Source: JBKDZL01 sp047971145 (GTDB taxonomy: Bacteria > Bacillota_I > Bacilli_A > Erysipelotrichales > Erysipelotrichaceae). Taken from it: DNA of 11,725 bases. A model generated the notes under the pieces. The model was not told the origin of the DNA. It did no database searches and saw only the letters and a program-made list of their open reading frames with translations. The position numbers were made by a program, and so were the translations under genes. The DNA lies in NCBI GenBank assembly GCA_047971145.1, contig JBKDZL010000078.1, positions 1 to 11,725 of the forward strand. The letters are read 5' to 3'. Positions 7,668 to 11,725 of the stretch are shown here, in pieces; position 1 is the first letter of the stretch, and each line of letters starts with the position of its first letter.

Positions 7668-7834
7668 AATTTTCTCCTTTTCATTCGCACAAGAATTTTG
7701 AAAATTTAGCAATAACATTAATACAATTTAAGTATATATTCAATGTGGCTTTTTTGGGGAAGCAAAAAAAATTACCAAAAAGAATTTTGAAAGAGTTAGG
7801 GATCAAAACATGAAACCTTTTTAAAATGATATTT

Positions 7835-7843
7835 TGTTATACT
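7835..7843 (+). promoter_or_regulatory. Extended -10 promoter of the PTS gene
   Basis: TGTTATACT is an extended -10 (TG-N-TATACT, with a 5/6 match to TATAAT). The expected -35 position holds no good hexamer, as is common for extended -10 promoters. Transcription would begin near 7850, so the leader would start just before the inverted repeat at 7854-7880. Confidence 0.5.
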
Positions 7844-7853
7844 GAAAATAAGA

Positions 7854-7880
7854 AGTTTAGCAACTATCATGTTCTAAACT
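7854..7880 (+). repeat. Inverted repeat near the PTS transcription start (operator or leader hairpin)
   Basis: AGTTTAG (7854-7860) and CTAAACT (7874-7880) form a perfect 7-bp dyad. Inside it AAC (7862-7864) can also pair with GTT (7871-7873), leaving a one-base bulge and a 6-nt loop. It lies immediately after the predicted start site, a suitable place for a repressor operator. The arms share TTTAG/CTAAA with the repeat at 7899-7922. Confidence 0.5.
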
Positions 7881-7898
7881 AAATAATCGCACAAATTT

Positions 7899-7922
7899 TT
7901 AATTTAGCTTTAACTAAATTAA
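7899..7922 (+). repeat. Inverted repeat abutting the PTS ribosome binding site
   Basis: TTAATTTAG (7899-7907) and CTAAATTAA (7914-7922) form a perfect 9-bp stem with a 6-nt loop. The stem covers the first two A residues of the AAGGAG ribosome binding site (7921-7926). It could be a second operator for the RpiR-type regulator or an RNA hairpin that tunes translation. Confidence 0.5.
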
Positions 7923-7934
7923 GGAGAATAGAAA

Positions 7935-9764
7935 ATGAAAAAAAACTATGTGGAAATGAAAAATGCAATTTTGAAGAATTGTGGTGGATCAAAAAATATT
8001 TCCAATGTTAGTCATTGTATGACACGATTACGTATTCAGTTAAATGATAAAAAACTATTTAATGAAAAAGCTATAAAAGAAATACAAGGGGTATTAAATG
8101 TAGTTATTCAAAATGGTGAATATCAAATTGTTATTGGACAAGATGTTCCATCTTTATATCAAGAATTTGTTAAGGAAGAAGGTATTAAAGCCGTGGGTAT
8201 AGTTGATGTGGAAAATAACTCAAATGATGATCCCAATAATAATTATTTTGAAAGAATACTATCTTTTATTGGAGGAACTTTTTCGCCATTAATACCAGTT
8301 TTGGTTGCGGGTGGTTTAACTGGTGCTGTGTTAACTTTATTAACCAATTTCTTTGGAGTATCAACCGATTCAGGTACGTATGTAATAGTATATGCAATTA
8401 ATCAAGCGGCTTTTTACTTTTTGCCAATATTTATAGGATTTTCAGCAGCTAATAAGTTAAAGAGCAATGGATATTTAGGAGCTTTTTTAGGGGCAATTTT
8501 ATTGTTTTCTACAATTAACAATGCAGAAGGGTTAGATTTCTTTGGTTATCAAATTGCACAAATTGCTTATAATTCAACCGTCTTTCCTGTACTTTTGGGT
8601 GTTGGATTTATGTCTATTGTATATAAAATTCTTCAAAAATACATTCCAATATTTTTAAAAACAATATTTGTACCTTTGTTAACTATTTTGATTGCGGTTC
8701 CTATCACTTTAATATTTTTAGGACCAATTGGAAATACAGTTGGTACTTGGTTAGCAGATGGGGTTTTGACATTATATAATATCGCTCCACCAATTGCGGT
8801 TATGATAATTGGTATTACCACACCATTAATGGTGTTCTTTGGTATGAATAATGCAACTTATCCAGTTGTGTTTGCTCTATTAGCTCAAGTTGGTTCTGAT
8901 CCATTAATTTGTACAGGCATGGCACCAGCCAATGTAGCGGTTGGTGGCGCTTGTTTAGCGTTAGCTATAATTACTAGTAATGTTGATGAAAAATCAATTT
9001 CAATTTCTGCCGGTGCTACAGCTTTATGTGGTATTACCGAACCTGGTGTTTATGGAGTTTTATTTCCTAAGAGATATCCTTTAATAGGAGCTATGATAGG
9101 TGGTGGTTTGGGAGGTTTAATTGCTGGTCTGTTTGGCATGACTCAATATGTTATATCAACTCCAGGTTTTATTTCTCTTCCTGCATATATGAATCCAGAT
9201 GGAAGTATGAGCAATTTAATTTTAGCTATTATTGTTATGCTTATCGCATTCATAGTGGCTTTTCTTAGTACTTATTTTATTGGTAAAAGAAATGTGCAGC
9301 AAGAAAGCGTAGATGATAATCAAATCGTTTCAATTTGCGATGGCAAACAAATAAATTTAAGTAAAGTAAATGATGATGTTTTCTCTGGCGAAACAATGGG
9401 TTCGGGTGTAGCTTTTGAATTACATAAGGGTAAAATTTATTCACCTGCAAGCGGGGTTTTAAATTGCGTTTTTCCCACTGGTCACGCTTTTGGTGTTACT
9501 ATGCGCAATGGCGTTGAATTAATATGTCATATTGGAATTAACACAGCTAGAAATAGCGGAGTTGGCTTTAATATTTTAAAAAAACAAGGTGATATTGTAA
9601 AAGCTGGTGATTGTGTTGTTGAAGTAGATCTTGAGTTATTGAAAAAAAATTATGACATGACAACTATGTTAATAGTAACAAATAAAAAAGATTATGATAT
9701 AGTTTTTGAAAATAATGATGTAGTAGCAAATGGGAAACCTATCGCAAGCTGTCATAAAAACTAA
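7935..9764 (+). CDS. bglP: Beta-glucoside-type PTS permease, EIIBCA
   Basis: A 609-residue membrane sugar transporter of the PTS glucose superfamily that imports and phosphorylates its substrate. The domain order is IIB-IIC-IIA. IIB (about 5-80) carries the phosphocysteine Cys28 in HCMTRLR. IIC (about 104-450) is hydrophobic and contains the family motif GITEPGVYGV (366-375). IIA (about 465-600) has the two active-site histidines, His517 in TGHAFGV and phosphohistidine His532 in CHIGINT. All three phosphotransfer sites are intact, so only EI and HPr are needed from elsewhere. AAGGAG at 7921-7926 lies 8 nt from the ATG. The divergent 6-phospho-beta-glucosidase gene points to a beta-glucoside rather than sucrose or trehalose, which use similar permeases. 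A terminator follows the stop codon. Confidence 0.92.
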   Translation: MKKNYVEMKNAILKNCGGSKNISNVSHCMTRLRIQLNDKKLFNEKAIKEIQGVLNVVIQNGEYQIVIGQDVPSLYQEFVKEEGIKAVGIVDVENNSNDDPNNNYFERILSFIGGTFSPLIPVLVAGGLTGAVLTLLTNFFGVSTDSGTYVIVYAINQAAFYFLPIFIGFSAANKLKSNGYLGAFLGAILLFSTINNAEGLDFFGYQIAQIAYNSTVFPVLLGVGFMSIVYKILQKYIPIFLKTIFVPLLTILIAVPITLIFLGPIGNTVGTWLADGVLTLYNIAPPIAVMIIGITTPLMVFFGMNNATYPVVFALLAQVGSDPLICTGMAPANVAVGGACLALAIITSNVDEKSISISAGATALCGITEPGVYGVLFPKRYPLIGAMIGGGLGGLIAGLFGMTQYVISTPGFISLPAYMNPDGSMSNLILAIIVMLIAFIVAFLSTYFIGKRNVQQESVDDNQIVSICDGKQINLSKVNDDVFSGETMGSGVAFELHKGKIYSPASGVLNCVFPTGHAFGVTMRNGVELICHIGINTARNSGVGFNILKKQGDIVKAGDCVVEVDLELLKKNYDMTTMLIVTNKKDYDIVFENNDVVANGKPIASCHKN

Positions 9765-9772
9765 AACTAAGT

Positions 9773-9812
9773 AAAAACCCCTAAAGTTGGACAAACCAAT
9801 TAAGGGGTTTTT
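9773..9812. terminator. Bidirectional rho-independent terminator
   Basis: AAAAACCCCT (9773-9782) pairs perfectly with AGGGGTTTTT (9803-9812), with a further TTGG/CCAA stem (9787-9790 with 9796-9799) inside. The G+C core flanked by A-run and T-run makes it functional in both directions. It lies between the convergent PTS gene and the ABC-type ATPase gene. Confidence 0.88.
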
Positions 9813-9815
9813 CAA

Positions 9816-10817
9816 TTAAAAATCTTTAGTAGTTAAGCTTTTACCATAGCGTAGTAATTGTCTAATATTTTGAATTTTATTGTCAATTTTAGTCAATTCT
9901 TTTAAAAGTTCTTTTTCTTTAGGACTTGTTTTTAATACTTCAACAATACCGCCATTATTAATGATGATTCTTTTGTCTGCCATTAAAGCTAATAGAGGAT
10001 CATGAGTTGCCATGAATACTATTTTGTCTTCTGCCACTAATAGCTCTAAAGCTTTTTCTCTATCAATACCAGCATTTTCAATCTCATCAATTAAGACAAT
10101 GGGTGAAGCAGAGAGAATAGCAGTATCCGCTATCATTAAAGCTCTGGATTGACCACCACTTAAACTAGTGACAGGAGTATTTTCATCAAATTGTTCTCCA
10201 GCTAGTTTGTTGGCTTCATTAAGAATTTTATTAACTAATTCTTCAGCATTTTCTACCATTCGACTTTGGGCATGCATGTTGAGAAATTCTTTAACACTCA
10301 TATCGATAACAAAGTTCATATTTTGTGATAGTTGAGCTACTAATTTATTGTTTGTGGATAAGCGCCATTTTAAATCAGGTATTTCATTATTAATCAAAAT
10401 TTTTCTTTTAGTGGGAGTATCTTGCTGGGCTACCCATTCAATATCTGCTAATAGTCTACTTTTTCCTGATCCAGTTGGACCCACAATTGAGACAATTTCT
10501 GAGGTATTAATGGTTAATTCCTTGAAGCTTTCAGGTTTTGTTTGTTTATTTTGTCCAGCTATTATAGTTAGTGAGTTCACTTTTTTCTCATCGGTATTTA
10601 AAAACATTTGCATTTGCTTAATAAACTCACTCAACTCACTTATCAAAGTGTCGCTATTTATTGCAATATCTTCTTGTTGTTCTAGTGTTAATTGATCAAG
10701 ATACTCACTAAAGGTCAAATCAGTAAAATCAGAAATATCATTTAACCTATTTTGATCAAAGAAATCTTTAACATAAGGATAATCAGTTAATAACTGGTTG
10801 ATAGTTTTCTTATTCAT
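9816..10817 (-). CDS. Soluble ABC-type ATPase with an N-terminal helical domain (function unknown)
   Basis: A 333-residue cytoplasmic protein with no membrane segment. Residues 1-75 form a charged, likely helical domain (INQLLTDYPYVKDFF near the start) that resembles DUF1858-type domains; that is a guess by eye. Residues 80-300 are an ABC nucleotide-binding domain: Walker A GPTGSGKS (113-120), signature LSGGQSRAL (219-227), Walker B PIVLIDEIE with Asp244 and catalytic Glu245, and switch His272 in MATHD. After Walker B the D-loop region reads ENAGIDR rather than the transporter SALD. A charged helical tail (295-333) closes the protein. The ATG at 10817 is preferred because GGAG (complement of 10826-10829) lies 8 nt upstream; an in-frame ATG at 10847 has no site. 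It overlaps the upstream GTPase gene by 8 nt, suggesting translational coupling. I do not know its function. Confidence 0.85.
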   Translation of the reverse strand: MNKKTINQLLTDYPYVKDFFDQNRLNDISDFTDLTFSEYLDQLTLEQQEDIAINSDTLISELSEFIKQMQMFLNTDEKKVNSLTIIAGQNKQTKPESFKELTINTSEIVSIVGPTGSGKSRLLADIEWVAQQDTPTKRKILINNEIPDLKWRLSTNNKLVAQLSQNMNFVIDMSVKEFLNMHAQSRMVENAEELVNKILNEANKLAGEQFDENTPVTSLSGGQSRALMIADTAILSASPIVLIDEIENAGIDREKALELLVAEDKIVFMATHDPLLALMADKRIIINNGGIVEVLKTSPKEKELLKELTKIDNKIQNIRQLLRYGKSLTTKDF

Positions 10818-11511
10818 TTTCACTACTCCAATCCATCTTTCTAACATTACCTAATTGATATTGCTTACCAATACGAGTTTCACCTAAACAATATGAACAA
10901 AGAGCAGCAGGCATTGGAAAGCGTAGCTTGGTTCCTTCTAAGGTGGTTATTTCCTGTCTATCATCATATATTAGCGTACTTAATTCAAAGGCACCCTGAC
11001 CATTTAAACCATTCACATTAATCACAGTTGCTCTGGGATTGACTGCACTTACTCTTGAGGCAAAAACTTCTCTTTCAGCTTGTGAAACAATATCACCTTT
11101 AGTTATTACTACTAAATCAGCCATTTTAAGCATTGGGCCAATCTTTTTAGGAGTATTAATGCCAGAGAGATTATCAATTACACAAATCGCTTTAATATCT
11201 TTTAAATAAGGAGAACAACGATTACATAAACCTGCAGATTCTGTGATTAGTAAATCAAGATTTAGACTATTACCCCACTGAACTACCTCTTCAATATTAC
11301 TGGCGAAGAAATGATCGGGACAAAGAGTTCCGGAAATTCCTTTTTTAACTGGTATATTAGCTTTTTGGTAAAGCACATCATCATCTGTGTGTAAACAATC
11401 AAATTTGACTACACCTACTTTAATATTTCTATTATTTAAAGCATTAATGGTTTTTAAAATAACTGAGGTCTTACCTGATGAGGGGGGACCAGAAAATATT
11501 ACTAGATTCAT
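10810..11511 (-). CDS. CobW/HypB/UreG-like P-loop GTPase with CxxC motifs
   Basis: A 233-residue cytoplasmic protein of the SIMIBI class, which includes the metallochaperone GTPases HypB, UreG and CobW. The P-loop is GPPSSGKTS (8-16). GTLCPDHFF (61-69) sits where UreG has its GGCPH metal motif. ITESAGLCNRCSPY (89-102) corresponds to the UreG/HypB switch with an added CxxC (Cys96, Cys99). TKGD (137-140) is the guanine-specificity motif. A C-terminal CSYCLGETRIG (205-215) adds a second CxxC. Seven cysteines in all suggest metal or Fe-S binding. The ATG at 11511 is supported by AAGGAG (complement of 11520-11525), which lies in the end of the upstream gene; an in-frame ATG at 11595 falls inside that gene. 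It lies 2 nt after the solute-binding protein gene and overlaps the ATPase gene by 8 nt. Client and metal are unknown. Confidence 0.85.
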   Translation of the reverse strand: MNLVIFSGPPSSGKTSVILKTINALNNRNIKVGVVKFDCLHTDDDVLYQKANIPVKKGISGTLCPDHFFASNIEEVVQWGNSLNLDLLITESAGLCNRCSPYLKDIKAICVIDNLSGINTPKKIGPMLKMADLVVITKGDIVSQAEREVFASRVSAVNPRATVINVNGLNGQGAFELSTLIYDDRQEITTLEGTKLRFPMPAALCSYCLGETRIGKQYQLGNVRKMDWSSENE

Positions 11512-11513
11512 TT

Positions 11514-11725
11514 TTATTGCTCCTTCTTTTGATAAAAGTGTTCTCTTGCTTTCTTTAGTATTTCCGGAATATCTTGGCTTTGTAATAAGTCCCAACCAGC
11601 CCAGATAAAATCATTTGTAGTACTATCACTTAACTTAGCACTTTTAAGTGTTGATGGAAATTTACCATTAGCTGAAAAGATACTGACCATTTTTTGTGAA
11701 ACTAAGAAATCAACAAAAGGTTTTA
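11514..11725 (-). CDS. C-terminal part of a likely ABC solute-binding protein (partial)
   Basis: The frame enters from the right window edge and runs 69 codons to TAA at 11514-11516. The visible end (KPFVDFLVSQKMVSIFSANG, later TTNDFIWAGWDLLQS and EILKKAREHF) resembles the C-terminal lobe of type II periplasmic binding proteins for iron and related anions, in which a segment like FVDFLLS precedes the last helices. The family call rests on pattern resemblance only. The N-terminus, and so any signal peptide or lipobox, lies outside the window. The stop is 2 nt before the GTPase gene, whose ribosome binding site is inside this reading frame, so the two belong to one operon. No permease is in view. 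Confidence 0.6.
   Translation of the reverse strand, partial: KPFVDFLVSQKMVSIFSANGKFPSTLKSAKLSDSTTNDFIWAGWDLLQSQDIPEILKKAREHFYQKKEQ

Larger units (their letters stand above)
7668..7934. promoter_or_regulatory. Divergent control region of the beta-glucoside genes
   Basis: This 267-bp region carries no gene and separates bglA (minus) from the PTS gene (plus). It contains two direct repeats sharing TCGCACAA, then 6-10 AT-rich bases, then AATTTAGC (7685-7710 and 7887-7908). The 13-mer AAGAATTTTGAAA occurs twice (7691-7703 and 7780-7792); the first copy lies in the odd palindrome AATTTTGAAAATT (7694-7706). A weak inverted repeat TTTTTTG/CAAAAAA is at 7750-7769. On the minus strand a TATACT (complement of 7731-7736) could be a -10 for bglA, but its -35 is poor. 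I see no convincing catabolite-responsive element and no LicT-type antiterminator. Confidence 0.6.

Noticed and set aside
7747..7771. Terminator-like hairpin in the middle of the divergent region
   Set aside because: The stem is nearly all A-T with a G-rich loop, and no gene ends nearby; it is more likely chance symmetry in homopolymer runs.
7719..7934. LicT/BglG-type ribonucleic antiterminator upstream of the PTS gene
   Set aside because: BglP systems often use one, but neither leader hairpin has the antiterminator consensus, no terminator with a T-run overlaps them, and no antiterminator gene is present; an RpiR-type regulator is there instead.
7668..7934. CcpA catabolite-responsive element
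   Set aside because: I looked on both strands for the TGNAANCGNWNNCA pattern and found none; the CG-containing TTGTGCGAATGA stretch does not fit.
8633..8821. Minus-strand 62-codon frame
   Set aside because: Antisense to the IIC domain of the PTS gene, with no ribosome binding site.
10348..11608. Plus-strand frames at 10348-10695 and 11387-11608
   Set aside because: Antisense to the ATPase and GTPase genes, which have intact motifs and ribosome binding sites.

Overview
The window looks like chromosomal DNA from a low-GC member of the Bacillota (Firmicutes). It is strongly AT-rich, its genes have AGGAGG-type ribosome binding sites, every gene ends in TAA or TAG with no sign of TGA recoding, and it carries a MurZ/MurA2-type murA, a clostridial-type class II aldolase and a PTS IIBCA permease. 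A fermentative, walled organism is the natural reading; I cannot place it to genus.

Left part (1-5344): the last 18 codons of an unrecognised plus-strand gene, a bidirectional terminator, and fba (class II fructose-bisphosphate aldolase) on the minus strand. Divergent from fba is a short AdhR/NmlR-type MerR regulator with the sensing-type Cys52. Its promoter has the 19-bp spacer and 7-4-7 dyad expected for this subfamily. It is followed by two tandem paralogous MFS transporters and then murA (MurZ type). fba and murZ are near neighbours in Bacillus, so the merR-MFS-MFS block may have been inserted between them.

Middle part (5345-9812): a beta-glucoside utilisation cassette made of an RpiR-family regulator (HTH plus SIS), a GH1 6-phospho-beta-glucosidase on the minus strand, and a divergently transcribed PTS EIIBCA permease. 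The permease imports and phosphorylates a beta-glucoside and the GH1 enzyme splits the product. The divergent control region (7668-7934) holds an extended -10 promoter, two inverted repeats sharing TTTAG/CTAAA arms, and two direct repeats. These are good candidates for the RpiR operator.

Right part (9816-11725, minus strand, truncated by the window edge): the tail of a likely solute-binding protein, then a cysteine-rich CobW/HypB/UreG-like P-loop GTPase, then a soluble ABC-type ATPase with no membrane domain and an unusual N-terminal helical domain. The genes are tightly coupled (2-nt gap, then 8-nt overlap). This is the least explained and most interesting part: a putative metal or cofactor handling module of unknown function with no permease in view.

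Convergent gene pairs are separated by hairpin terminators at 66-105, 6161-6183 and 9773-9812. I see no tRNA, rRNA, CRISPR array, insertion sequence or phage gene.
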